A stretch of 64,000 nucleotides of DNA from Dipteronia dyeriana (lineage: Eukaryota > Streptophyta > Magnoliopsida > Sapindales > Sapindaceae), in the NCBI GenBank assembly GCA_032871835.1, contig CM065300.1:68397192-68461191 (forward strand), written 5' to 3'. The stretch's first letter is position 1; each line of letters starts with the position of its first letter. Below are positions 44,305 to 56,135 of the stretch, one piece after another. The notes below the pieces were generated by a model. That model saw only the letters and a program-made list of their open reading frames with translations. It searched no databases and was not told the origin of the DNA. The position numbers were made by a program, and so were the translations under genes.

Positions 44305-45268
44305 CACTAAAGAACCTATTGATGTGACTAGTTGTGATGAAAGTGAGTCTAGTCATAATGATAATAATGGTTGTGTTGCTAGAGAAGAAAGTCAAGAGTT
44401 AGAAAATGGTTTAAATGATGACCAACAAGATGTTGAAAATTCTAATTCTAGACTTAAGAACATGCATTACCAACAAGACATCATAGGTGATTTGAATGAA
44501 GGGGTTAGAACTAGAAAGCAACTAGCTAACCAAATTTCATATGCTTGCTACACATCTCAAATTGAGCCCAAAAATATTAATGAATAAATTATTGATGAAT
44601 ATTGGGTTAATGCCATGCAAGAAGAACTAAATCAATTTGAGAGGAATAAAGTATGGGCCTTAGTTCCTAGACCAAAAGAAGTCAATGTGATTGGTACAAA
44701 ATGGGTGTTCAGGAATAAGACCGATGAATGTGGCAAGATTGTGAGAAATAAAGCAAGACTAGTGTCTCAAGGATACACTCAAGTTGAGAGTGTAAACTTT
44801 GATGAGACTTCTGCACCCGTTGCACGTCTTGAGTCCATTAGGCTTTTGTTGTCCATTGCATGTCTTAAATAATTCAAATTGTTTTAAATGTTTGCCAAAA
44901 GTGCTTTTCTCAATGGATACCTTCAAGAAGAAGTGTATGTTGAACAACCTAAGGGTTTTGTAGACCCACACTCTCCTAATCATGTGTTTAAGTTGAAAAA
45001 GGCTCTTTATGGCCTTAAGCAAGCTCCTAGAACTTGGTATGATAGGTTGACTCAATATCTTATTGACAACCATTATAGGAGAGGTGGTATTGATAGAACA
45101 TTATTTGTCAAGCGTTTTGACAATGACATTTTTGTTGCACAAATATATGTTGATGACATTGTGTTTAGGTCTACATGTAAAACCAAGGTTGATGATTTTA
45201 TGAATGTTATGTCAAGAGAATTTGAAATGAGTATTGTAGTTGAACTCAATTACTTTCTTGGCATGTAA
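44305..45268 (+). pseudogene. pol: Reverse transcriptase of B
   Basis: After an acidic linker (44234-44587) the RT starts at 44615 ([20 protein letters not shown]). NVIGTKWVFRNKTDECGK and ARLVSQGYTQVESVNFDET follow. At 44870-44897 two stops occur and the expected [11 protein letters not shown] reads [14 protein letters not shown], so the first catalytic Asp is lost. Then [19 protein letters not shown] and [11 protein letters not shown] with YVDD intact. A TAA follows YFLGM at 45266-45268. Confidence 0.9.
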
Positions 45269-46089
45269 GTGAAACAATCTATCAATGGTATCATGTTGTC
45301 TCAATCTAAATATGCTAGAAATTTTGTTAAGAAATTTGGACTTGAAAGTGGAAAAGAATTTGAAACACCTATGAGTACTTTATTAAAACTTGACAAAGAT
45401 GAAAAAGGAAAAAATGTTGATCAAAGCCTCTATAGGAGCATGATAGGTAGCCTTCTCTACCTAACGGCTAATAGGCCGGATATTTGTTTTAGTGTTGGTT
45501 GTGTGCTAGGTTCCAAGCTAATCCAAAAGAATCTCACTTGAAAGCCGTTAAAAGAATCATTAGATATATAAAAGGAACACATAATCTTGGTTTATTCTAT
45601 TCCCTTGATACTAATGATATTCTTGTTGGCTATTGTGATGCGGATTGGGCAGGAAACATTGATGATTGTAAAAGCACATCGGGCGGTTGCTTTTACTTGG
45701 GGAATAATTTGGTTGCTTGGCAAAGCAAGAAGCAAAATTCCATCTCTCTTTCCTCATCTGAAGCCGAGTACATTGCAGCTGGAAGTGCTTGCACACAACT
45801 TCTATTGATGAAACAAATTCTCAAGGATTATGAGATTGATCAAGGTAAAATGACTCTCTATTATGATAATATGAGTGCCATTAACATCTCTATAAAAACG
45901 GTTTAACACTCACACATAAAGCATATAGACATTAGGCATCACTTCATTAGAGAACTTGTTGAACATTCAATAGTAACTCTTGAACATATGCCTACTAAAA
46001 ATCAACTTGCGGACTTGTTCACAAAGCCCTCGGACAAAGAGAGATTTGTATCCCTTAGAAGATCCATTGGCATGATTTGTGTTGATTAA
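45269..46089 (+). pseudogene. pol: RNase H of B
   Basis: GLESGKEFETPMSTLLKLDK, then LYRSMIGSLLYLTANRPDICFS, then a frame change near 45510 into SHLKAVKRIIRYIKG. Catalytic acidic positions are kept in GYCDADWAG, SSSEAEYIAAGS and YYDNMSAI. A TAA at 45904 splits the tail HIDIRHHFIRELVEHS...LADLFTKPSDKERF, which ends at 46089 (TAA after MICVD). This is the natural end of pol. Confidence 0.9.
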
Positions 46090-47552
46090 TGCTTGTGTGT
46101 GGTTATGAGTGGCTTGATAAGCAAAACTATATTGTATATCTATTTCTTTGAGAGCTACTCATGTGAGAAGTAATGATCTTGAAAAAATAGCTTTTATTGC
46201 TTCTAGATCATGCACTTAAGTCTTTGTAAATCTTGTTTTTAAAAAGTGCACAAATGCTTCTCTTATATGTTTAAGTTTGAGTAATTGAGTTTGAAAGCAT
46301 GTAGATTATGGATGCATCATGAAGTTCATTGTCTAGTACATGATAGATGACATATGGTTAGTATCCATTTTGCTTCGGCATCTACATAGAACTCAACGAG
46401 CACCTTCATGGAAAGGGCTACACACCTTGGTTGTGAAGCTGCCCAATGTAGGAAAGGGCTACACCATTGTGACAAGTGAAAGCCGTCATGAAGAGTATAT
46501 GTTTATGTAAGAAAAATCAAAGAAGTGTTGAAAAAGAATCATTTTAAAAAAATTGATATAAAGCCTAAAAAGAAATGGAGAAAGTCTTAAAATGGAGTAT
46601 AGTTGAAAATTGTGATTGCTGGAGTTGAAAAACAGAAATGGAATGACGAGCCACATGCACACACACGCTCACATATTGAAATCTATTCTCTTTAAAGCAA
46701 AAATTCGGATGATAATCGGTTTGACCTTGATTGGAAAAGCTTTAGATGGATAGGTGTTGAAGTGGTTTGCATGTTGATATCACAATCACTCCTTTTATAT
46801 ATGCTAGAAGCATTTTCACCCACACACATTTTTGCTTAATGTGCTTGATTCATTAACAATGAGAGATTATTTTTTAGAGAATAATGAAAATCTATGATTC
46901 TCTTATTAATTTTGAAAAATAATGGTTTACTATCTTTTATTGCTTGTAATGTGTGATTGTATGATTCCCTTGTGAACAAGTTATCTTGCTTATAAATATA
47001 TGGAGCATTTGTTAAGGGGGAACTTAGTTTGTTAAACTTAGTTCTCTATACAACTTGTTTTCTCATTATCTCATGATTTTTTTATGCATCCCTTATAACC
47101 TTGTAGGTATTTTCAATTGGCATTTATCTCTCTCTCTAGGTTGTGTAATATGTTTTTGTCTATTCCTTGCCAAAAAGAGGGAGAAAGTGTTTTTTCCTCA
47201 CCATGTTACTTACTTTTGATATAAAGGGGAGACAATCCATTAACCATTAAGGGGGATAAATTTTATCTTAAAGGGAGAAACAATTTGTGTTTGCATGAGA
47301 TAAGAAGAGATAAGGGAACATTTGTTTTTGTTTCATATATTGTTTGTTTTTCTCACCTATCTTCTTTGAAGAAGATTTCTTTTGGTTGTTCTTGTCTCAC
47401 AGGTGCTTTGAATGTGTGAAGATATTCTTGAAGATTCTTAAAGATATTTTAGTCTAGGAATATCTCCTTGTAATATGAGGATGTGAGAATGCAATCAACA
47501 TTGATTATGAGTGATCTTTGTATGGTGAGGTAGAGGTTTTGTCATGGAATAG
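46090..47552 (+). other. B region between pol and 3' LTR
   Basis: There is no gene of any size in 1.46 kb. SIRE-type elements may carry an envelope-like frame here; nothing of the kind remains. Positions 46140-46520 match the F trailers. Phrases such as AAGGGGGAACTTAG (47015) and AAGGGGGATAAA (47248) are extra polypurine runs before the main one. Confidence 0.65.
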
Positions 47553-47566
47553 CCAAAAGGGGAAAT
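47553..47566 (+). promoter_or_regulatory. Polypurine tract of element B
   Basis: CCAAAAGGGGAAAT precedes the 3' LTR start TGTTAGG at 47567. The upstream TTTTGTCATGGAATAGCC matches the corresponding places in C and D. Confidence 0.85.
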
Positions 47567-47830
47567 TGTTAGGTTTTAGTTTTGTGTTGGTTGATTGCAT
47601 AACAAAACTTCATTTCTTTGTAATGCTTAGTTGCTTAAGTGATTCGTGATGATAAGAGCTTCAGGGAAGAAAAGCAACTTCTCATGATGCAAAGTTCGTC
47701 TTCAAGAGGATTGGTACTATTCTTGGATGATAAGGTGTCGAGATTTTTCTTTCTCTTGCAAGGCGTAAGTGCACACACACACAATTCATTCATATGTGTC
47801 CCTACTTAGTTGTGCATCATTATAAGCACG
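47567..47830 (+). repeat. 3' LTR of B, truncated at the duplication junction
   Basis: It starts TGTTAGGTTTTAG and follows LTR B to GTGCATCATTATA (about 47824). Six unmatched bases (AGCACG) follow and H sequence begins at 47831. The remaining ~1.9 kb of LTR is missing here, but a whole LTR B lies 1.2 kb further right. Confidence 0.88.
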
Positions 47831-47933
47831 AACCAGAGTGGAACAATATTCTCCTAGAAAAACTCACATTTGCCCTGGTGACCATACCAAGGAAATTGCG
47901 CCCCAAATTCCAAGGCCACACAATTGTTGTTGT
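47831..47933 (+). repeat. 103-bp H segment, copy 2 of tandem duplication
   Basis: It matches 38567-38669 base for base in length, including the CACAATTGTTGTTGTTGTT end. It has no business next to the truncated B LTR unless the block was duplicated. Confidence 0.9.
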
Positions 47934-48995
47934 TGTTGGGATTATGCTCGATAGCAAGAGTATAATAATGTATTTGACAATATTTTTCATTTTAATAAAG
48001 TGATTTCTAGTTTAACAAATCTTATTGCATTTATAGTTTAATTATTATAATTGTCAAAAGTAAATAATCATAAGGTCAAAAGAATATGAGAAAAGAAGAA
48101 TTGTTCATACATCTAGATCTGTATGAGGTAGACACAATTCTTTAGTTAGTATTGAATAATATTCACAACTAAAGATAAAGGTTGGGCATCTTTACCTTGT
48201 CAAAGTTGTAGATTCTTTTGCTAGCATTTGAGTGGGATCAAATGTGCTATGATGAGTCTAAAATCATCAAAAGTGTGGTGTCTTTGTGCAAAAGAATCTA
48301 GTGCACTGGGTGCATTGAATTGGATCACAATGAAATACTTTATCTAGACTCGTCAATGGATAAAAGTTTTTACTTGAAGACAATTGGGTAGTCTATCTCA
48401 ATCCTGAGATAAATTATGGACTTATGGTTGCAAATGTTGTCATTTGAACTATCAATGAGTATTATTATATAGCATATTTTATCCTCAATAGTTTGGTAGT
48501 ATTCATTTGTTAATCGATAGAGGACTTCATTTATAGATATGGACATCGTGGCTCCATTTAAGAAATGAGAGTAGAATATCATCATATGGATGTTTTGAGG
48601 TATTGGATATTAAATTTTATCGTTAAGTTTTAAACAGTGTCTATTGAAACACGGCTTCTGGACAAGTCAAAATATCCAAGTTCAAAATGTGGTCATATGA
48701 GTAAATATGGTAATTTGGAGAGCTATAGGCGGTCTATGCGCTCTTGGCGATTACTGGTATTCTTCAATATGATGCACTTTCTCTATTAAGATTGTCTGGG
48801 GTATGAATGAGGAATATTAACTTATTCTATCTTTATTTAAAGTTAACTTTTAGTTCTTTTGTGGAATAAACTAAAATTAATAGATCGGACATAAGTGAAT
48901 CATTTGTTGATTGTGATTGGGTTGTGTCTATTGGAGCTTATATTTAGATAGCCCACCAAGATCCCCAATCTACAAGACTTGCATGGATCACTTGA

Positions 48996-51160
48996 TGTTA
49001 GGTTTTAGATTTGTGTTGGCTTGATTCCATAACAAAACTTTATCTCTTTGTGATGCTTAGTTGCTTAAGTGGTTCTTGATGATAAGAGCTTCAAGGAAGA
49101 AAAACAACTTCTCATGATGCAAAGTTCGTCTTCAAGAGAATTGGTACTACTCTTGGATGCTAAGGTATCGAGATTTTTCTTCCTCTTGCAAGGAGTAAAC
49201 GCACACACACACACAATTCATTCATATTTGTCTCTGTTTAGTTGTGCATCATTATATGCGTATGCACACACAATTCATACATTTATGTCCCTGCATCGTA
49301 GCGCATCATTTGGTATAACACTTTCACACACTTGAAGTTGAATGCTCATGCATTGGTATGAAAGTAATATGTTTTGAAATATGTATGATTAGAGACTATC
49401 TCTATGTAGTTTACATTCTTGTGTGAAATGTGTTTGTTTGTTCATATATTTGTATAACATGGATCTTGAACTTGATTTTAGTCTTAGATTATTCATGATT
49501 GAGTTCCGGTCAATTCGGTTACTCATACTATTGATTTTGAGTTCTAAGTCAGAAGATACTACACTTTCAACTCATGTTGCATATATTGTTTTCCTTTTCG
49601 CATATCGAGTCGAGTTCTTATTTTTAGGGTTGAGTATCTTATATTTTCATGTCTGTGAGGGAGTCTCGGTTTGTAATCTTTAAACGGATTTGAATTCGGA
49701 GTTCGGAGGCCAAAGAACGGTCGAAGAACGCGAGAGGAGCATAAGGGATGAGGTGCGATGGCTCAAGCCATCACCTTGCACCATCCCGAGATGGTACGTG
49801 GCCATCTCGGCCCCAAAGGTGCTCTGCCCTGAGATGCTCAGGCGCCATCTCGACGAGGTCCTAAAAAATTGGGGCAATTTGGTCATTTTGTTGTTCTCTC
49901 TTTAAAACCTCTTCTTCCCTCTCATTCATTAGATGTTGTGAAAATTGAATTTGAAGAACAAGTGCAGAAATTTGTCTCTCAACTTTTTGATTTTTGTTTT
50001 TGTGATAACTTCTTCATTTCTACTCCGAATCACTTGATTCAAAAACCAATTTCGAGTGTATTGATGATTTATACAAACCCCAATCATTTTCAGAACAAAA
50101 GGATGTTTAGATATTTCGTTGTGATCAGATCTTCAGTTCTTGATTTTCATCCTTGTTGGTAAAATCATCTTCTTCTTAGTTTTCTTCTTAGATATTCTTA
50201 TTGATTGATGCTATTTTATTAAGAAGCATGACTAGGATGATTTTGATATCATTTTGTGGTTTGTTGATTTGATTTTAAAGTTTATCTAGATTTGTGATAA
50301 GCTGATTGATTTGTGCTAAACTTGATAAACATGAGATTGTTTCTAGAAATCTTTTGTTCTTATGCTTGATTGACTATTTCTAGATCTAATTTCATTTTCT
50401 AAGAACTAGGTTGTATTTCAATTGGTATCTATATCTTCATATCTATGTTCTTAGTTGATAACATGCTTAGGTTGGCTAGATACTTTTGTGATTTTTCTTT
50501 GAATGCATAATCTAGCCGTCTAGTTGCATGTCCATAGAATTTGTTGATCATCATTTTCTATGGTGAGTGCTTGTTTGTGTTTTGCATTCATGATCACTTA
50601 GATTCCTTGTGAAAAGGTAGAAAGTCTCATATCTTAGAGTGATTCTTTTATTTGAGCAATTGAAAGTCTTAGCTAGAGTCGGGAGGACTTGGATAGCTAA
50701 GCAAGTGGAAGTCTCGATAAGAGGTGTGAGACCTCGGATTGTTGAGCAAGGAAGTCTTGACTAGAGTCGGGAGTACTCGGATAGTTGAGCAAGAAGTCTT
50801 GTCTAGGGTCGGGAGGATCCGGGTAGGTGAGCAAGGAATCTTCCTAGAGACAGGAGGTCTTGGATAGGAAGTCGGCTTAGTAGATCACTAGTTTCAAGGA
50901 TAGAGTGAGAGTGATAGCTTGGAGAGTATGTGTTGATTGCTTGAGTGTGTAACTCTATTTGAAATAGTGGATTTGCTTTTACCGGTGGTTGTGGTATCAA
51001 CCCGTGGATGTTTCCTCTTCGGAGGTTTACAACGTAAATATTGTGTGTCATTGTTTGCGATTTTCATTAAGCATTGTTAAATTGCATTGTTTTTAAAGAA
51101 GACAAAAATTGGAGCCCCCCCTCTAGGTATATTTACACTACAAAGATAAAGGGAATTTCA
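48996..51160 (+). repeat. Solo LTR of family B (2,165 bp)
   Basis: TGTTAGGTTTTAG...GGAATTTCA is flanked by perfect CTTGA repeats (48991-48995, 51161-51165). LTR A continues seamlessly on both sides. The same target repeat precedes the full element B at 39727-39731, so this is the same insertion, reduced to a solo LTR after the locus was duplicated. It is the most complete LTR B copy. GC-rich block at 49740-49865, ~45-bp repeats at 50666-50840. Frames 49069-49335, 49423-49683, 49690-50162 and 50803-51051 are LTR sequence. Confidence 0.95.
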
Positions 51161-51716
51161 CTTGATATATTCTACCGGACCAATTTAGTGGTCAATCTGT
51201 ATTAAGGCCTGTGGACTTGTTTCTTTTTGTTAGAATGGGTCTAGTTCACATGAGGACTTTTTATAAAAGTCCAATGGATTTAATAAAATAAGAAAAATAA
51301 TATATAAGCCTATATACTGTCATGGGTGACAAGGCTATTGTATAAAAGCCTAAAGATATTATTTTTATTTTATTATTTAATTAAATGGAAATTTATTAAT
51401 TTGTTGATTAATTAATTGTTCAATTCAAAGACAAAATCTTTTCCTAGTAGGAGATGGTCTCCTAATATTATACTATTGTTGGTAATATAATTAATATTAA
51501 ATACTATATTTGATAAGTAGATAAATAAAATGAATTATTTATGTAGTCAAGTTAGGAAGTCTTTAATATGGTTACAAATACACTAATGAGTTGGATTAGG
51601 AGTCCTTGTGTATGAAAGAATTATTTTTAGAAAAGGATTCTTGGTTACCAAGTAAATCCACCTAAGGATAGGATATTTACCCATCAAGTAAAATCCTTCT
51701 TAGGAAAGGATTTGTG

Positions 51717-51720
<4 letters not shown>

Positions 51721-51763
<43 letters not shown>
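51721..51763 (+). repeat. TA microsatellite at the LTR A TATA position
   Basis: A 43-bp uninterrupted TA run follows GGATTTGTGATCA. Other LTR A copies have only CTATATATA at this point (27203, 738, and reversed at about 4389-4398). Slippage has expanded the putative core promoter. Confidence 0.85.
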
Positions 51764-51765
<2 letters not shown>

Positions 51766-52424
51766 TGTTAAATTATATCTCTTGTTAAATTCGGCCAGCC
51801 CTAGTATTTTTCTAAGAAGGAATTTCGGCCAGCCCTAGTTTTATAAAAGAGAAAATTTCGGCTAACCTTAAGAATTCTACTTGGAGAGAATTCGGCCACC
51901 ATAAAGAGAAAAATTTGTTTTTACTTTAGACAAAATTTGATCAACTCTAAGAAATAGTATGAGATTCGGCAAAGAAGAAAAAAAAGAAAGAACGTTTAGT
52001 TTTCGATAGTACACTAGTAGCCTTTACATTAAAAGGTTTTGTATACAACATCGAATCAAGGTTCATGCAAGTTTCAATCAAATTGATTGACAATTCACAA
52101 GTGCCCTAACGATCTTTGTTTTCTTCTTGGAGGATGATTGTGACTAGCAAAAAAAAAGATTTTGTTTGTTTCCATCCTTAGGTATAAAATTTAAGTAAAG
52201 GGAGCCTACACTCCTTGGAGATTCATGTTTGTGATTGGATTGAAAGATCTTACGGATTCAATTCAGCGCTAGTTTAGTCAACATGAGAAAAAGGTACGAT
52301 TCTTTTTTATATACATCAATTAATCTAAGGTTAAGGTTCTTGTTATTAAAAAGGGAAAATTTTTATTTATACCAAACCCAAATTTTTAAATTTTCACGCT
52401 TCCGTTTCATAATTTTCCCTATAA

Positions 52425-52440
52425 TTGGTATCAAATCCTG
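52425..52440 (+). promoter_or_regulatory. Primer binding site of element A
   Basis: TTGGTATCAAATCCTGG follows the LTR end. It is a decayed form of TTGGTATCAGAGCCTGG, the initiator-methionine-tRNA site. Confidence 0.85.
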
Positions 52441-53825
52441 GTTATACCCTTGATTAATTGATGTATGTGTACGTGAATCTTTTTATTTTTATTTTATATA
52501 TGCATGTTTTTGAAAGAGATGACACTCTAGGTATTCACATGTATATTTACGTTGGAATTTATAGATATTTATATGTTTTATATGTGGTCTGTTATTGCTC
52601 AATTTTGATCCTAGAATTTCAATGTATTTTTGTTTTGGGATTGTAACAATAAGGGTGGCCTATCATAGCCATAATTTCCTTCTTGGTAGTTGCTAAGTTT
52701 TTTTTTTTTTATTTTGTTGTTGTATTAAAAAAACTGCACTATATTGTAATAAAAAAAACTTTGGTATTTTTTTTATTTATAATTCTTCTGTAATACATTC
52801 AAGTATCGAATACTCGAAGGTTTGAAGAATTGGGAGCAACCGGAACAAGTTTGGGACCCCGCGAGACATAGCAACAAACGTGATTGCGAAGAGCACGTGG
52901 CCACGTTTATTGTGGCATGGGTTGCGCACGGCAACCCTATAGAAGCCATGGACTGCGCATGGCAGCTTTTTATGGGGTTATGGCATTTGCATGCCCATTG
53001 GAAGGGGCCAAGGGTGCGCACACCCATGGGAGGCAGTCGAGGGAGTTTAAACGACGGAGGTCGCATGAAGACTTGTTCGTCAAGAAAGGAGTTTTTTTTT
53101 GTAATCCAAGACATGTAATTTACTTACTTTTCTAGGTTAGACCAAAATTGTAGCTATTTATTTTTTTGTAAATATTGCAATGTTTGTCGTTGTTTGATAA
53201 CATGTCATATAGAATAGGAGTGCCACTCATATATCACTTTTGGTATGAACATGCATTGAATGATTTAGGTATCTAATTGGCATCTAGATAACTTGGTAAA
53301 TCATTCTATGGAATTCGATCACATGCCTTAAATAATTGAGTGGGATAAGGTGTTCTGGAACACCTATGGCCTCCAAGTTTAGTTGAGCTTTATGTTTCGT
53401 GTAATAACCCTGAAAGGTGTATTCATGAATAGAATTTAGCAAGATACTTCCTTACAAGGATAGACTAGACAATTGGCCCAAATGAGATATCTACTCCGAA
53501 AGGAGAGATATTCGCGAGGAAACATATTGAAGGTCAATAACTTGGTAACACACTCAATGTAATTTTATTAATTTCCTCCCAGGAGTACTTATTAATAAAA
53601 TTGCAAGGCTAAAATTGAAAACATTGGTTGTTATGTTAACAATTAGGTAGGACCTAGTCCAACTAGTAAATAGTGCGAGCTCCCAAAAGAGGTGTGACAT
53701 TTATGGGCGTTGGATCACCGTTGAATTTTACGATTGAATTAGTTTATTTATAATTCAAGTAAAATATTAAAAAGTGATTTATCTTTATTATTTACTTATA
53801 TAAATTTTGTTGTTGTTCAGAAATC
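52441..53825 (+). other. 5' leader of element A with a GC-rich insert
   Basis: Most is AT-rich non-coding sequence. Positions 52820-53065 stand out as GC-rich, with frames on both strands (52822-53118 plus, 52773-53114 minus) that match no family I know; they contain words such as GCGCACGG, CCATGGACTGCGCATGG and GTGGCCACGT. Element G has a GC-richer block in the corresponding leader (15735-15865), though of different sequence. Confidence 0.55.
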
Positions 53826-54654
53826 ATGACCTCATCCCTAATCAACATCCTAAAAAACAATACTTTAACTGGTGATAATTATGTCACATGGCCAAGGAAA
53901 ATTTGGCTTTTATTGCAATCCAAAAAGCATAAGTTCGTTCTGTGCACTCCTAAACACCTATTCCTACTAATGAATCTACTCAAGAGTAAAGAGATGAGTA
54001 TCAGCAGTGGGAGTCTTCTGATGAGATGGCTAAATGTTACATTATGGCCATCATCTCCGATGTGTTGCAACAACAACATGAAGGAATGGAGATGGCTACC
54101 GATATAATGATGTCTCTAGAGGAGATATTTTCTATGAGGTCTAGGACGACTAAGAGAGAGGAAGTGACTGCTTTTATGAATCTTAGGATGAAACCTGGAT
54201 AGGGTGTAAAAGATCACATGATGAAAGTCATAGCACATCTCAACATTGATGAATTGAATGGTGTGGAGATAGATGGTGAGACCAAAATTGATATGATTGT
54301 CAACTCACTATCAGATTCCTTTGATCAATTCAAGTTGGACTAATCCATGAATAATAAGGAATACACCTTGCAAGGCCTGATGCAAGATGCTCAAAGCGCC
54401 AAGGAAATCCTTGTGAAAGGCAAGGGTCAAGAGATTCATACTATAGGTAAAGTTGCTACTGTTAAGACCAGTAAGACGGTCAAGAAAAAACAGAAAAAAA
54501 GCAACTAGGACCTACCAAAAAGGAGACAAAGAAAGTAACCAAGATCAAAGGGAAGTGTTTCCTTTGTGGTGAAAAAGAACATTGGAAAAGAAATTTCCCA
54601 AAGTCTCAGAAAAAGAAGGAAAAAGGTAATATTAATTATCTTGAAACATATTTT
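53826..54654 (+). pseudogene. gag: gag of element A
   Basis: ATG 53826 opens with SSLINILKNNTLTGDNYVTW and KHKFVLCTPK, the usual start of this gag class. A frame change near 53960 leads to DEMAKCYIMAIISDVLQQQHE and ATDIMMSLEEIFSMRS (54020-54150), then HMMKVIAHLNIDELNGVEID (54210-54280). The zinc knuckle near 54552-54600 reads CFLCGEKEHWKRNF, so the last Cys is Phe. There are several stops (54200, 54342, 54508). Confidence 0.85.
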
Positions 54655-54989
54655 TTGGTGGATTCTACGGAATCTTGGATCATAGACGCTGGAGCCACTA
54701 ATCATGTTTATTTTTACTTACATGGGTTCAAGGAAAGGAGAAGGCTTAATGAGAAAGAATTCAACTTGCGTTTAGGCAATGGAGCATCAATGTCTGCTAG
54801 TTCAGTGGAAGATATTAGAATTAGTTTAGATTCTTTTAGGCATTTAGATTTAATAGACGTTTATTATTATTTCCTCAATTCAAGAGAAATTTAATTTCAA
54901 TTTCTTGTTTAAATAAATTTGGTTATTCGGTTACTTTTAGTAAAGCTTTTATTATTAGTAAGAATGACAAAATTATTTGTAAAGGTACA
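54655..54989 (+). pseudogene. pol: Protease of element A
   Basis: SWIIDAGATNHVYF (54673-54714) replaces the usual D-S-G with D-A-G. The frame stays open to 54894 (NLRLGNGASMSASSVEDI), then stops; SISCLNKFGYSVTF-like sequence can be read in another frame to about 54960. Confidence 0.8.
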
Positions 54990-56135
54990 TTGGAAAACGG
55001 TTTATTCTATTTGCATAGAAATATCTCTCACTTGTTAGACACGGAATCAACAGAACTTAATCATAAAAGAGTAAAATTATCAAAAGACGAAACCTACCTA
55101 TGGCATTTGCACCTAGGTCATATTAACCTTAATAGGATTAAAAGATTCGTTAGTGACAAATCTCTAAGTGACTTAAAGGTTGATGATCTACCAACTTGTG
55201 AATCTTATTTGGAAGGTAAAATTACCAAAAGGTTGTTTACGACCAAAGGCACAAGAGCCATTGAATGTTTAGGATTGATACACACTGATGTGTGTGGACC
55301 TATGAGCATTCAAGCTAGAGGTGGATATGAGTACTTCATCACTTTAATAGATGATCACTCAAGATTTGGCTATGTGTATCTCATGAGAAATAAGTCAAAT
55401 GCTTTTGTCATGTTTAAAGCATTTAAATCTGAAGTAGAAAATCAGCTTGAGAAACGCATAAAAATCTATCGTGGTGGAGAATATCTATCTGGTGAGTTTC
55501 AGCAATATCTTATTGACAATGGGATAATTTCTCAGTTTTTTGCACCAATTACGCCTCAACAAAATGGGGTGGCAGAAAGGAGAAATATAACTCTTTTGGA
55601 CATGGTTAGGTCTATGTTGAGTTATTCAACGCTTCCTAATTCTTTTTGGGGATAAGCTTTACAAACTGGTATATACATTATAAACGATGTACCATTTATG
55701 TCGGCTTCTAAAACACCGCATGAGTTATGGACCTGGCGAAAGCCTACTTTACAACATTTAAGGATATTTGGATGTCCTACACATGTGTTAAAAGGAAATA
55801 TAGAAAAGATGGAGTCTCGTTTAGAAACCTGCATATTTTGAGGGTATCCAAAAGGTACAAAAGGATACTATTTCTATAGCCCTTTAGACCTTAAAGTATT
55901 TGTTTCGACAAATGCCAAATTTCTTGAAGAGGACTATATGAATAATTTTGTGCCTAAAAGTAGAATTGTTCTTAATGAGCTTTCAGGAGACACAATTCCA
56001 CAAGATGTTCCACAACCAAGCCCAATTGTAAGTTCCGTACCAACACAAGATCAACAATCTACCATACATCATCATAATGGGAGGGTTAGTAGAAAGCCCA
56101 AGAGATACATTTGTCTTGGAGAATCTGTATAGAAT
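54990..56135 (+). pseudogene. pol: Integrase of element A
   Basis: Open from 54990 to 55655. Zinc part: YLWHLHLGHINLNRI and CESYLEGK, where the second Cys of CESC is Tyr. Core: LIHTDVCGPMSI (first Asp), DDHSRFGYVYLM, then KRIKIYRGGEYL, in which the S-D before RGGEY is missing, so the second catalytic Asp is gone. Then QQNGVAERRNITL (Glu present). After a TAA at 55653 the C-terminal side is readable in the same frame (HELWTWRKPTLQHLRIFGCP, KGTKGYYFYSPLD) with one more stop, ending in a linker to 56132. Confidence 0.88.

Larger units (their letters stand above)
39732..47830 (+). mobile_element. Copia element B
   Basis: B has a 5' LTR, primer site, gag-like frame without capsid, protease, integrase, reverse transcriptase, RNase H, a 1.5-kb trailer, a polypurine tract, and a 3' LTR cut after about 264 bp by the duplication junction. 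The left target repeat is CTTGA. Pol resembles C and D (SIRE/Maximus-like). It has comparatively few breaks but has lost catalytic residues in integrase and RT. Confidence 0.9.
47934..52423 (+). repeat. 5' LTR of element A, split by a solo LTR B
   Basis: It starts TGTTGGGATTATGC and ends TTTTCCCTATA (terminal CA changed to TA), with the primer site next to it. The solo LTR B (48996-51160) divides it; without that and one target repeat it is about 2.3 kb. Its probable TATA region has expanded to a pure TA run (51721-51763). The left part is the second copy of the tandem duplication. Confidence 0.92.

Noticed and set aside
46090..47552. Possible envelope-like gene after pol in B
   Set aside because: SIRE-type elements can have one here, but no reading frame of useful length or membrane segment is present.
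52773..53135. Open frames on both strands in the leader of element A
   Set aside because: No recognised domain. Openness on both strands is explained by GC-rich sequence with few stop codons. Kept only as an unexplained leader segment.
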